Shown piece after piece: positions 51,608 to 59,204 of a stretch of DNA of 64,000 nucleotides. A program made the position numbers and the translations under genes. A model generated the notes under the pieces. The model was not told the origin of the DNA, ran no database searches, and saw only the letters and a program-made list of their open reading frames with translations. The DNA comes from Pseudocitrobacter cyperus (GTDB taxonomy: Bacteria; Pseudomonadota; Gammaproteobacteria; Enterobacterales; Enterobacteriaceae), in assembly GCF_039889165.1 (NCBI RefSeq), contig NZ_JAYMYY010000001.1:1178001-1242000 (forward strand), in the 5' to 3' direction. Each line of letters starts with the position of its first letter. Positions within the stretch are counted from its first letter, which is position 1.

Positions 51608-51889
51608 TCAGTGAGTGCGAAAGCCTTTGCAGTTACGCAGGAAGGCGATAAGAAGCGCCTTTCCTTCGGATTTGCCGATGCCGGTGAACCAGTGGTCAGG
51701 TGGCTCCCATGCCTCAATCAGGTCAGCCAGCTTCCGTGCTTTGGAGCGGGTGCAGTCAATCGGGTCATTGGTTTTACGGGTATTAAAAAGGTTTTCCACC
51801 CCCGGAATATCGAGGATGGTAAACCAGGTACCATTCCCCATGCCAATAGAACCACAGTTCCCACCTTTATCTTCGATCTCAACGGTCAT
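51608..51889 (-). CDS. Phage protein of unknown function
   Basis: 93 residues, not recognised. Contains GGNCGSIGMGNGTWFTILDI and NTRKTNDPIDCTRSKARKLA, with W-rich AWEPPDHWFTGIGKSEGKAL, and no signal or membrane segment. It overlaps the 3' end of the Gp49-like gene by 11 bases and sits between tube and chaperone genes, where P2 has nothing. Likely an accessory (moron-type) or structural gene. Confidence 0.6.
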   Translation of the reverse strand: MTVEIEDKGGNCGSIGMGNGTWFTILDIPGVENLFNTRKTNDPIDCTRSKARKLADLIEAWEPPDHWFTGIGKSEGKALLIAFLRNCKGFRTH

Positions 51890-52178
51890 CGTGGTTCCCC
51901 GATGCCTGCCGGGACTTCAGCCTGTACCCCTCAAACTGCCACAGCGCTTCAGTCGCATTGTGCTGCGCTTTAGCGATGGCCACCTTCCTGCCGGTCTCTT
52001 CATCAAACAGCCCCGGATGCGCCGTGGCGCTGAATCCACTGCTGACCATAAAGCCATCTGGCATCAGCGCGACAGCAATTGTCAGCGTGGTGCCCGCAAA
52101 GTGGTGGGTCTGATAACTCAGCGACGCCACCAGGTCGTCTATCGTTTTGCGCTCAACTTTGGGTACCACCATGATCAC
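51879..52178 (-). CDS. Gp49-like phage protein (PF13876 type)
   Basis: 99 residues. TLTIAVALMPDGFMVSSGFSA, FDEETGRKVAIAKAQHNATE and ALWQFEGYRLK follow the phage gp49/gp66 family pattern of a small alpha-beta fold. Function unknown; members are widespread in phages at varied places. It overlaps the tube gene by 4 bases, so is translated with the tail operon. Confidence 0.7.
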   Translation of the reverse strand: MIMVVPKVERKTIDDLVASLSYQTHHFAGTTLTIAVALMPDGFMVSSGFSATAHPGLFDEETGRKVAIAKAQHNATEALWQFEGYRLKSRQASGNHDDR

Positions 52179-52696
52179 CCTCCGATATTGATGCGGTAAT
52201 CAGTCAACTGGTCAACGCCGCCGACGCGGAAGATGTTGGCCAGATAGTCCAGCTCCAGCAGTTCTTCACCATCCAGTACCTGCTTGATATACGTGCAGGT
52301 GAAGCTACTGGAGAACTCGGCGTTCTCATGCTGTTTGAACGTCCCCAGCGGGTTCTTCTTGAACATGATCGTCAGGAAGGTGACCAGCGGAATTTCGTCA
52401 ATCAGCCCCTGCGAACTGTAGCGCTGGACGCTGGAACGGCACTGCAGCGCCAGCGACTTATACGGGTTCGCAGCAGACAGCATCGCGTCGCGGTAAAAGC
52501 TGTTCCACTTGATCTCGCCCTCAAGCTTGTCGAAGCCTGCCGGGAGTTCCACCTTGCCCACCATCCCCAGCGCCTTATGCTCCTGCATGGTCATGGAGAC
52601 GTCAGGCAGTTTGACCTCCTCGGCCCGGCCCAGCAGGTTAGCGCCATCCAGGTAGATGTTGGCATTCGTGATGCGGTTGATCTCAATCTTTGCCAT
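52175..52696 (-). CDS. Major tail tube protein (P2 FII)
   Basis: 173 residues, as in P2. ITNANIYLDGANLLGRAEEV, LPDVSMTMQEHKALGMVGKV and FRVGGVDQLTDYRINIGG are characteristic. Polymerises into the inner tube. Its ATG overlaps the sheath stop by one base. Confidence 0.94.
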   Translation of the reverse strand: MAKIEINRITNANIYLDGANLLGRAEEVKLPDVSMTMQEHKALGMVGKVELPAGFDKLEGEIKWNSFYRDAMLSAANPYKSLALQCRSSVQRYSSQGLIDEIPLVTFLTIMFKKNPLGTFKQHENAEFSSSFTCTYIKQVLDGEELLELDYLANIFRVGGVDQLTDYRINIGG

Positions 52697-54123
52697 CAGC
52701 TATTCCCCTTCAGGGTTAACAGGTATTCCGAGGTGATCTCGGTCTCAAACGTCAGCCGCTCCAGCGGCGGTGGCGGCGTGTATTTGTAGCTCAGCAACAG
52801 GTGACCGGCGGCCAGCTCCGTCTCTTCATTACGGGCCGGATCAAACCAGCAGCTGAAGCCCAGAAGCGCACCGTCGCCAATCAGCTTGCGACCGTAGGCG
52901 TTGACCGACTCCGTCAGCGCATCAATCAGTGCCTGGGTAATCGGCATGTCGATGTACTGCTGGCTGAAATAACGCAGGGACTCGTTGATAACATCACCGG
53001 TGCGGCGAACGTTCTCAAAGTTGCGCATATGGGTGACCGTTGGCCATGCTGCCGTCCGGTTCCCCCACAGACGCAGGCCGCTGCCGTAGCTGCTGAAGAC
53101 CGTAGTTATGCCCTGTTCGTTAAGCAGGTTCACCTCACTCTGCGGGTCATCAATCATTGCCGACAGCTGGCGCTCCACGCCGGTGATACCCAGAATCTCC
53201 TGGTTGGAGGACGACCACCAGTAGCCCTTGTCCAGGTCGACCTTGGCACGCAGACCTGCAGCACGCTGGCTCAGCGGCTCCAGCCGTTCGCTGTTGGTGG
53301 CCGCGTCATACACCTTGACGTGCGGATAGCACAGACGGACGCGGTCGGAGCTGGTATTGAAGTTAATGGTGCCTTCCGGGCCACGCCCCGCCAGAGCCTG
53401 CGCAAAAGTGGTACCAATCGGCGCGTCGATGTAGGTCACCGCGCCCAGCTTCTCAGCCATGGCGATAAGCTCAACCGAGACGCTGTTCTGGGTGCAGAAT
53501 ACCGGGGCAATCAGAATTTTGGCGAAGTAGCCAAACAGGTTGAAGCTGTCGTTAAGCAGCTTCATGCCGGTACGGTTGCCTGCCGCGTTAACGGTACCGA
53601 TGATATCGGCCGGGGTGACTTTGGTCGGATCAGCATAGTTATAGCTGGCCTTCACCGTTGCATCTGCAGCAATGCTTTTACCAAGGTTAGTAATCACCCC
53701 GGTCTGCGCATCAAGCGAGTAGTCCTGACCTTCCACATAAGGCTGACCGTCGCTGTCCGGTTTCAGTACCAGCTGCGCGACCACCGGATTAGCCAGCTGC
53801 GCCTTGCCCGTCGCCTTGTCGAATGTTACGTCTTCATCGGCCACAGCGGTTTTATGCACAGCCGGATCAAGTACGTTAATGACCAGAACGGTGCCTGCCC
53901 CATGGTCGTAGATCGCATCCAGTGCCTGCGGAATGGTAAAGCCAGTGAGCTGGCTGCCAAACGCCGCTGCATCTTTCTCAGACAGGCACTGCACCAGCGT
54001 ATTGACGTCTCCCATTGGGGCGGTACCAATCAGGCCAATGACGGCGGATTTCACCGTTTTAACCGGGCGGGCACCGTTTTCCACCTCAATGGTTTCGACG
54101 CCATGCAGATAGTTAGCTGACAT
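52696..54123 (-). CDS. Tail sheath protein (P2 FI)
   Basis: 475 residues. Opens SANYLHGVETIEVENGARPV; AVIGLIGTAPMGD and later RTAAWPTVTHMRNFENVRRT plus the C-terminal YKYTPPPPLERLTFETEITS are the conserved sheath core. A phage-specific insert (about 100-190) probably faces outwards. Contracts on adsorption. Confidence 0.94.
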   Translation of the reverse strand: MSANYLHGVETIEVENGARPVKTVKSAVIGLIGTAPMGDVNTLVQCLSEKDAAAFGSQLTGFTIPQALDAIYDHGAGTVLVINVLDPAVHKTAVADEDVTFDKATGKAQLANPVVAQLVLKPDSDGQPYVEGQDYSLDAQTGVITNLGKSIAADATVKASYNYADPTKVTPADIIGTVNAAGNRTGMKLLNDSFNLFGYFAKILIAPVFCTQNSVSVELIAMAEKLGAVTYIDAPIGTTFAQALAGRGPEGTINFNTSSDRVRLCYPHVKVYDAATNSERLEPLSQRAAGLRAKVDLDKGYWWSSSNQEILGITGVERQLSAMIDDPQSEVNLLNEQGITTVFSSYGSGLRLWGNRTAAWPTVTHMRNFENVRRTGDVINESLRYFSQQYIDMPITQALIDALTESVNAYGRKLIGDGALLGFSCWFDPARNEETELAAGHLLLSYKYTPPPPLERLTFETEITSEYLLTLKGNS

Positions 54124-54367
54124 GGGAGTCCTCCGTTTTCACATCGCTGTCGCCGCCGTTCCTGCGCTTTGGTGACTGCACAGCCGGTGTGCTGGCGGGT
54201 TTATTCTCTTCAGATACCGGCGTCAGATGCTTCAGCGCCACCAGTACCTTCACATAGTCATGCTCCTCCGGCAGGGAAACATTCTTCCCCGGCCAGAGCA
54301 AGATTTCGGTTCCGTCCGACAGCGTGACGCCGCTGGCCGGGCCGGAATAGCGGTATTCTTTCATCAC
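54113..54367 (-). CDS. Small phage protein at the head-tail boundary (Mu gp38-like position)
   Basis: 84 residues: KEYRYSGPASGVTLSDGTEI, LLWPGKNVSLPEEHDYVKVL, then a polar tail SKRRNGGDSD-like. Position before the sheath and motif GTEILLWPGKNV recall the small DUF2635-type gp38 of Mu. Overlaps both neighbours. Function unknown. Confidence 0.6.
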   Translation of the reverse strand: MMKEYRYSGPASGVTLSDGTEILLWPGKNVSLPEEHDYVKVLVALKHLTPVSEENKPASTPAVQSPKRRNGGDSDVKTEDSHVS

Positions 54368-54828
54368 TCGCTTTCCTCATAGTTCACTTCGGTTAACAGC
54401 GGGCCGGACGGTAAATCGCTGTCTTCGATAAAGACGCTTTCGGTTGCGAAGTCGAGAGTGTACTGCCACAGCCCCTTGACCTCACCGATAAACACTTCAC
54501 GGGTCAGCCAGATACGACGGCGGCAATTCGGCGGGGTGTAGCCACCGAGGATGCGGCGGACTGCATCCAGAACGTCAATCGCACCTCTTTTACCGTTGAG
54601 CTGGCGAAAGACCACCGTGACGCAGAGCTGGATAGTCTGAGGCTGGATCACCGCACCAATATCATCGGGTTTGTCGAAGCGCGAACCGGCATAGCTCAGC
54701 AGCAACGCCCCGACAGGATGATTCAGGCGGTATTCGGACGGCTTTTCCGGGAAGTACTCCACCTGCAGCTGGGGCAGCTTCTCGCGCAACCGGGCCAGCA
54801 CCGCATCTAGGACGGGCAGAACGTTCAT
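54364..54828 (-). CDS. Mu gp37-like protein (DUF1834/Gp37 family)
   Basis: 154 residues. VLDAVLARLREKLPQLQVEY, LNHPVGALLLSYAGSRFDKP and VLDAVRRILGGYTPP match the family. In Mu gp37 lies between gp36 and the sheath; probable tail terminator or connector part. Overlaps downstream gene by 4 bases and adjoins gp36 by 1. Confidence 0.8.
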   Translation of the reverse strand: MNVLPVLDAVLARLREKLPQLQVEYFPEKPSEYRLNHPVGALLLSYAGSRFDKPDDIGAVIQPQTIQLCVTVVFRQLNGKRGAIDVLDAVRRILGGYTPPNCRRRIWLTREVFIGEVKGLWQYTLDFATESVFIEDSDLPSGPLLTEVNYEESE

Positions 54829-55274
54829 CAGTATTTCTCCAGTAAGCCGTCGCGCCCGCCAAAGGTGGGGCGGCGTGCCCGCGCCCGGATTTCACCGGAC
54901 TCAGGCACATCCTTCTGAGTGGACTGCAGCCCCAGCGTCAGCTTACCGTCGCGGATAGCCTCAAGCTGACGCCGGGCCTCTTTGTTGTCGTCTTTGACGG
55001 TGTCAGGCAGATCACCTTCAGGACGACGGACATACAAGCGGTAACGCACCAGCGTGATGGCAATATCCCGCAGAACGGTAGGCACTTCTGCCAGCGGCAG
55101 GGTATAGCGGCCACGAAGGTGCGCATCAATCAACTCCCCGGCGTAGCGAACACAGCTGTCCACAACCGTCACATTCACCGTGGCAGGGGTGTCGAAATCC
55201 ACGACCTCGTTAGTGAGCTGAATCAGCGTTGACTCAGGCACTTGTTCCTGTAAATCCGCCAGGGTGCAGTACAT
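54828..55274 (-). CDS. Mu gp36-like head-tail joining protein (DUF1320)
   Basis: 148 residues from the ATG at 55274; the frame reads further upstream, but that part overlaps the decoration gene and is low quality. MYCTLADLQEQVPESTLIQL, VRYAGELIDAHLRGRYTLPL and LRDIAITLVRYRLYVRRPEG are typical of DUF1320. Probable adaptor below the portal. Confidence 0.88.
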   Translation of the reverse strand: MYCTLADLQEQVPESTLIQLTNEVVDFDTPATVNVTVVDSCVRYAGELIDAHLRGRYTLPLAEVPTVLRDIAITLVRYRLYVRRPEGDLPDTVKDDNKEARRQLEAIRDGKLTLGLQSTQKDVPESGEIRARARRPTFGGRDGLLEKY

Positions 55275-55275
55275 G

Positions 55276-55632
55276 TCACACCCCGCGCAGGATGCGGATA
55301 ACGTCACCTTCGGCCAGTGCCTCATCCAGCGCAATCCCGGCAGAGATGCCCGCAGGGGTATCTTCCGTGGCGGCTGTCTGGGGAACGGCGCAGGCGTTTG
55401 CATCCGACTGGACGTTCTGCCCCTTAGCAATCGCGGCACCGGCCTCGACCGCAACAATACCCAGTACGTTGACCGGGGTTACATCACCGACAGCGGCATC
55501 CACCTCAGCCACGCCGAGCGCGACGGCTCCGGCCTGACAAGGTGCGTTATCGGCACCGACAAAGCGCTGTTGCATAAGCGCCGCGCTGGCCGTCACGGTA
55601 GTGGTCAGAATGACCTGCTGAGTTGTACCCAT
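55276..55632 (-). CDS. Small head protein, DUF2190-like capsid decoration protein
   Basis: 118 residues, Ala/Val-rich: TTTVTASAALMQQRFVGADN, VTPVNVLGIVAVEAGAAIAK, GISAGIALDEALAEGDVIRI. The pattern fits capsid cement/decoration proteins (DUF2190). Lies 10 bases after the capsid gene, where Mu has gp35. Family assignment by pattern only. Confidence 0.65.
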   Translation of the reverse strand: MGTTQQVILTTTVTASAALMQQRFVGADNAPCQAGAVALGVAEVDAAVGDVTPVNVLGIVAVEAGAAIAKGQNVQSDANACAVPQTAATEDTPAGISAGIALDEALAEGDVIRILRGV

Positions 55633-55642
55633 GACCGTCTCC

Positions 55643-56596
55643 TTATTTCACGATGTTGGTGACGAGATACCCGGCATCGCCACCGACCACGGCGACTTTG
55701 TAGATATCGGTATAACGGCAGTACTTCACCTTGCCGCCGACGCCATCATATTTGTCCGCCACCGGCATCCCTTTACGGCGCAGGGTGTAACCGAATGACG
55801 GCTCATTTTCGTCGGCGCTGTCAGTGCCCGGCTGGGGTTTGCCGACGTAATGCAGCATCAGGTTGTCGCGCCAGATATCGGTCGGGACTTTGTCCTTGTT
55901 TTGCGCATCTTTCATGGAGGTCATGGATACTGGCTCGCCGATCACCACATCTTCCATTTGGAAAAGGTCTTTCAGAATTTCGATGGTGATACGCTTGCGC
56001 TCGTTAGCACCAATCGCTGCCTGAATTGCCGGGTGGAACTTCAGTAGCGACATGACGCTGGCCCCCATGGTCATCAGGTTCGGACGCAGACCGGTAGCGT
56101 TACGTACCGCTTCAATCCCGCCCTCGATGATGCCAATCGGATCACCCTGGCCACCTGCCCAGCGTTCAGCCGCAGCCAGCGCTTTGACGTTAGCTGCACG
56201 GTAGACGTTTTTGTCCTGGGCCAGACGGGCCGCATATAGCTCGCGTTTGAGGTTGACGCCGCTGGTCACACGGCGAATGGCTTTGGCCTCTTCGTTGAAC
56301 ATCGACTCGGCCTGCTCGCGATAGTCCACCGGCGCGGCCAGATCGTGTTCGTTGAGAACCAGGTCCAGCTTGCCGGTTTTCTCGCGTACCAGAACGTTGC
56401 TGTCAGCCCCCACGGCACGCTCGGTGTCGTACTCAACAAAGGCGGATTTACCGAAGGTCGGAACGGTCACACCTTCCTTATCGGTCTGGACAATGGGGAA
56501 GATGCGCTCGCCGATGAACGCGGCATTTTTATAACCGCGAGCGATGCTGGTCAGCACCGGGTCAACAACGCGCTTACCCTTTAAATAGTCAGACAT
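55643..56596 (-). CDS. Major capsid protein
   Basis: 317 residues. SDYLKGKRVVDPVLTSIARG and YKNAAFIGERIFPIVQTDKE open it; GVTVPTFGKSAFVEYDTERA and RPNLMTMGASVMSLLKFHPA follow; ends VGGDAGYLVTNIVK. Fits the HK97-fold capsid of Mu-type phages related to BcepMu rather than classic Mu gpT in detail. Preceded by the protease/scaffold gene and followed by the cement gene, as expected. Confidence 0.88.
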   Translation of the reverse strand: MSDYLKGKRVVDPVLTSIARGYKNAAFIGERIFPIVQTDKEGVTVPTFGKSAFVEYDTERAVGADSNVLVREKTGKLDLVLNEHDLAAPVDYREQAESMFNEEAKAIRRVTSGVNLKRELYAARLAQDKNVYRAANVKALAAAERWAGGQGDPIGIIEGGIEAVRNATGLRPNLMTMGASVMSLLKFHPAIQAAIGANERKRITIEILKDLFQMEDVVIGEPVSMTSMKDAQNKDKVPTDIWRDNLMLHYVGKPQPGTDSADENEPSFGYTLRRKGMPVADKYDGVGGKVKYCRYTDIYKVAVVGGDAGYLVTNIVK

Positions 56597-56609
56597 GTTC
56601 TCTCCTTAA

Positions 56610-57077
56610 TTACAGGCAGCGGGAGACAGCAGCGTCGTAGCTGATGCCTTCTTTTTTCGACAGTTCCAGCGCTTTCTGATGCAGCGCCAGACGTTCCGGG
56701 TCGGCTTCAGCGAACTCTGCTGACGTCGTTTTGATATCCGTGTTCACGCGGTCTTTGGTCGCGTGCTCACTGAAATTCAGTACCGGGGCAGTGCCATCCA
56801 GCAGCGTCTTAAACGCCGTGGCCAGCGGGGTGCGGGTATCGCCCTCGGCGAACTCGACAGGCTTATCGCCACCGGCTACCGCATCAAGAATGGCAACAAC
56901 AACCGGTTTTGCTGCCGGGGTCAGGCGACCCGCGCCGACCAGCTTCTCGGCAAAGGAGACGTTGTCCGCGTGCAGTTTTTCCTGCCGGGTTTTCGCTTCC
57001 TGCTCTGCCCGCTGGGCGGCTTCCGCTTTCAGACGCGTGTTTTCCGCCTGAATCGCTTTGATTTCATCATCAGTCAT
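56610..57077 (-). CDS. Possible internal scaffold product (Mu gpZ-like)
   Basis: An in-frame ATG at 57077 within the protease gene starts MTDDEIKAIQAENTRLKAEA, exactly where the scaffold coiled coil begins; 155 residues. AAGAGAACAG about 8-12 bases before it is a modest ribosome site. Mu makes scaffold gpZ from the 3' part of gene I in the same way. Confidence 0.5.
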   Translation of the reverse strand: MTDDEIKAIQAENTRLKAEAAQRAEQEAKTRQEKLHADNVSFAEKLVGAGRLTPAAKPVVVAILDAVAGGDKPVEFAEGDTRTPLATAFKTLLDGTAPVLNFSEHATKDRVNTDIKTTSAEFAEADPERLALHQKALELSKKEGISYDAAVSRCL

Positions 57078-57707
57078 GGTGCTGTTCTCTTGTTGAGGGT
57101 TGGGATTGTGTTCACTGAAGTCCGGTTCAGACTTCCCGGTGTCGCGGTAAGCCTCTTCGCGCAGGGAGTCCACCTGCCATGAAGGAAGCACCTTGTCGGT
57201 CTCGTCCAGCCCGAACTGGGCGATCAGAAAATCGCGCAGACGCCCCCATAAAGAGGCATTGGTGATATCACTCCAGTCGGCAAACTCCACGACGCCTTCT
57301 TCTTTCTCACCAAACGAAACCTGCTTCAGCCCCTTAATGGAAGGTGGCTGCGCCCCCAGAAAGCCGACATGACGCAGGTAAAGCGTGCCGGGCTTCGGAT
57401 TGTTCGGTGAGTCCGGGAGATAGAACGAGGCGGAGACCTTCTTGAAGCGCCCGTTGCCCACCAGTTCGGCAAACTGCGGGTCGAGCTGGTCAGGCTCAGC
57501 CAGCAGATCGCTTCCGTTAAGCGTCAGGGATTTCACCCAGCCCCATGCCGGGTCTTCCGTCTGGGGATGGCCAATAACGAGCGGTGCTTCGTGGACGGAC
57601 GGATCGTAGGCTTTCACGCAGGCGGCAAGATCGCTTTGCGTGAACGGCAGTTTCTTGCCGTGCATATCGGTATGAGTACCGGCTTTAAAAATGTGAATGG
57701 CTTCCAT
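56610..57707 (-). CDS. Head protease/scaffold (Mu gpI-like)
   Basis: 365 residues from the ATG at 57707; an upstream extension is weak. EAIHIFKAGTHTDMHGKKLP, APLVIGHPQTEDPAWGWVKS and FKKVSASFY are the protease part of Mu I-type proteins. From about residue 211 a charged coiled coil begins (TDDEIKAIQAENTRLKAEAA), the scaffold part. It matures the prohead and is removed. Contains an internal start for the scaffold alone. Confidence 0.87.
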   Translation of the reverse strand: MEAIHIFKAGTHTDMHGKKLPFTQSDLAACVKAYDPSVHEAPLVIGHPQTEDPAWGWVKSLTLNGSDLLAEPDQLDPQFAELVGNGRFKKVSASFYLPDSPNNPKPGTLYLRHVGFLGAQPPSIKGLKQVSFGEKEEGVVEFADWSDITNASLWGRLRDFLIAQFGLDETDKVLPSWQVDSLREEAYRDTGKSEPDFSEHNPNPQQENSTMTDDEIKAIQAENTRLKAEAAQRAEQEAKTRQEKLHADNVSFAEKLVGAGRLTPAAKPVVVAILDAVAGGDKPVEFAEGDTRTPLATAFKTLLDGTAPVLNFSEHATKDRVNTDIKTTSAEFAEADPERLALHQKALELSKKEGISYDAAVSRCL

Positions 57708-57841
57708 TTTGCTGTCCCGCGTTACGTTGTCGGGGACAGTCTGTGGAAAAAGCATCAGCAGCGCTTTTAATCTGCTTTAGAAAAAATCGGGGGTATCAGT
57801 ACGGGGAATGTCACGCTGCGGGCGAATAGTGGTGCGAAGCG

Positions 57842-57877
57842 GGGGCTGTAAAGCCTTTATAAAGGTAATACAGCCCC
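57842..57877. other. Stable hairpin between protease and gpG genes
   Basis: GGGGCTGTA and TACAGCCCC pair around a loop that contains CCTTTATAAAGG, itself a palindrome. Located in the largest gap (about 214 bases, 57708-57921) of the head operon. No T run; role unclear. Confidence 0.6.
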
Positions 57878-57921
57878 TCAGCGGCTGGCAATGATAAATC
57901 ACCCGCCTGAAGAGACAACAC

Positions 57922-58380
57922 TCAGCGACGGGCCGCTGCTTCAAGATGGCGGACAATCGTATCGAGGATGGGGACAACCACTTCAGGCTGCAGTTCACCG
58001 TCCCCCGTCAGCGGCAGGAACGGACGGGCAGGAAGTTCAACGGACTCATTACGTCCCGTTTTACCACCGAACTGGTGAATCGGCCCATAAACGACATTAG
58101 TGCCAACCGCTGCCTGCCGGTCGTCATGGTCGGTTGATACCGACCCCATCAGACGCCCGGTATCCTGCAGCGTTTGCCCGTCGCGCTCCTGCGCTGCCAG
58201 TGAGGGAGTCCACCCCGGACGCCCCTCATCGAGAAAGTTAAACTGCGTTTCCGCCAGCAGGGTTCCGGCGATTTTGCGCATCGCGGGTTCCAGGTCTGTG
58301 GCAGCAAGGTCCAGCGCACGAAGGCTCCGGCGCAGGGATTCATCGTTAATGGTGACATTGACCAGGTTATCGGAAGCCAT
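57922..58380 (-). CDS. Virion morphogenesis protein (Mu gpG-like)
   Basis: 152 residues from the ATG at 58380. ASDNLVNVTINDESLRRSLR, then LAETQFNFLDEGRPGWTPSL and VYGPIHQFGGKTGR match the phage virion morphogenesis (gpG) family. In Mu it is needed for tail or head completion. Starts 2 bases after the gpF-like stop. Confidence 0.9.
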   Translation of the reverse strand: MASDNLVNVTINDESLRRSLRALDLAATDLEPAMRKIAGTLLAETQFNFLDEGRPGWTPSLAAQERDGQTLQDTGRLMGSVSTDHDDRQAAVGTNVVYGPIHQFGGKTGRNESVELPARPFLPLTGDGELQPEVVVPILDTIVRHLEAAARR

Positions 58381-58382
58381 CG

Positions 58383-59204
58383 TTATCCTCTCAGTTCCTG
58401 CTGTGCCAGCGGTTGAAGCGTACCCTGATAGCGGGCAAGGTCGGGACGGTATGCAGCCCCCGGCGCATAAGACCAGCCGACGTCGGTGGCCACCTTCGTG
58501 GTGCCGGTATTGAAGGTGGCGACGTTCTGCATCTCGCCTGTTTTCTCTGAGACCAGCTTCAGCTCCCATCCCAGAGCTGCGCCAGAACCTGACACCTTCA
58601 GGCCACGGGCACGCACATCCGCCGCGCTCAGGGCAATCACGCCACAACGGCAGCGCCAGCCGTTCGGCGGGTAGAACGCCTGCCAGAACGGGTCATCATA
58701 GCGCAGCACCAGACCATGCAGCGCCAGATGGCTCTTGCGGGTATGGCTGTCGTTGATGCCGGTATACATCCAGTACGGCCTGTCGTCGACGTTCTCCATC
58801 TGCTCAGCCCAGCGACCGGCGCTGTAGAGTACGGACATATTGGTGCGAAAGATGGTGTCGAGCCGCCACGGGCTGCCCTGCTGGATGGTGACCGGCTCGC
58901 CCGTTACCGGGTCGGTGGTGTCACGTGGCCCCCACCATCCCTTGCGCTGCAATTCTGGCTCCAGCTCCTTACGGAACCAGCGGTCTGTCTTCCCCTCATC
59001 CAGTGCCTGCTGCAGGCGGCTGCGGATATCTTCCAGGATATCAAGGCGGGTCACTTTGGCGACGGTAAAGGCGCGGGCATGGGCATCCTGCCACATCTCC
59101 TCCCAGTCCCACGTGAAGCTATACCCTTTGGACTTCAGGTAACTGATAGCCCGTTTGGGGGGCAGCGTCATGCAGTACGCCAGTTCAGCCGTTGTCACGC
59201 TCAT
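58383..59204 (-). CDS. Head morphogenesis protein (Mu gpF/gp30-like)
   Basis: 273 residues from the ATG at 59204. LDTIFRTNMSVLYSAGRWAE, then RPYWMYTGINDSHTRKSHLA and FYPPNGWRCRCGVIALS are the SPP1 gp7/Mu F signature, with the conserved Cys-x-Cys. A minor head protein ejected with DNA or bound near the portal. Its start overlaps the portal gene by 20 bases. Confidence 0.92.
   Translation of the reverse strand: MSVTTAELAYCMTLPPKRAISYLKSKGYSFTWDWEEMWQDAHARAFTVAKVTRLDILEDIRSRLQQALDEGKTDRWFRKELEPELQRKGWWGPRDTTDPVTGEPVTIQQGSPWRLDTIFRTNMSVLYSAGRWAEQMENVDDRPYWMYTGINDSHTRKSHLALHGLVLRYDDPFWQAFYPPNGWRCRCGVIALSAADVRARGLKVSGSGAALGWELKLVSEKTGEMQNVATFNTGTTKVATDVGWSYAPGAAYRPDLARYQGTLQPLAQQELRG

Noticed and set aside
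52801..54120. Open frame of 439 codons on the plus strand
   Set aside because: Antisense to the tail sheath gene; no domain, and it would run against the late operon.
58381..58647. Longer N terminus for the gpG-like protein
   Set aside because: The extension overlaps the gpF-like gene and its residues look like out-of-frame gpF; the ATG at 58380 fits the family start.
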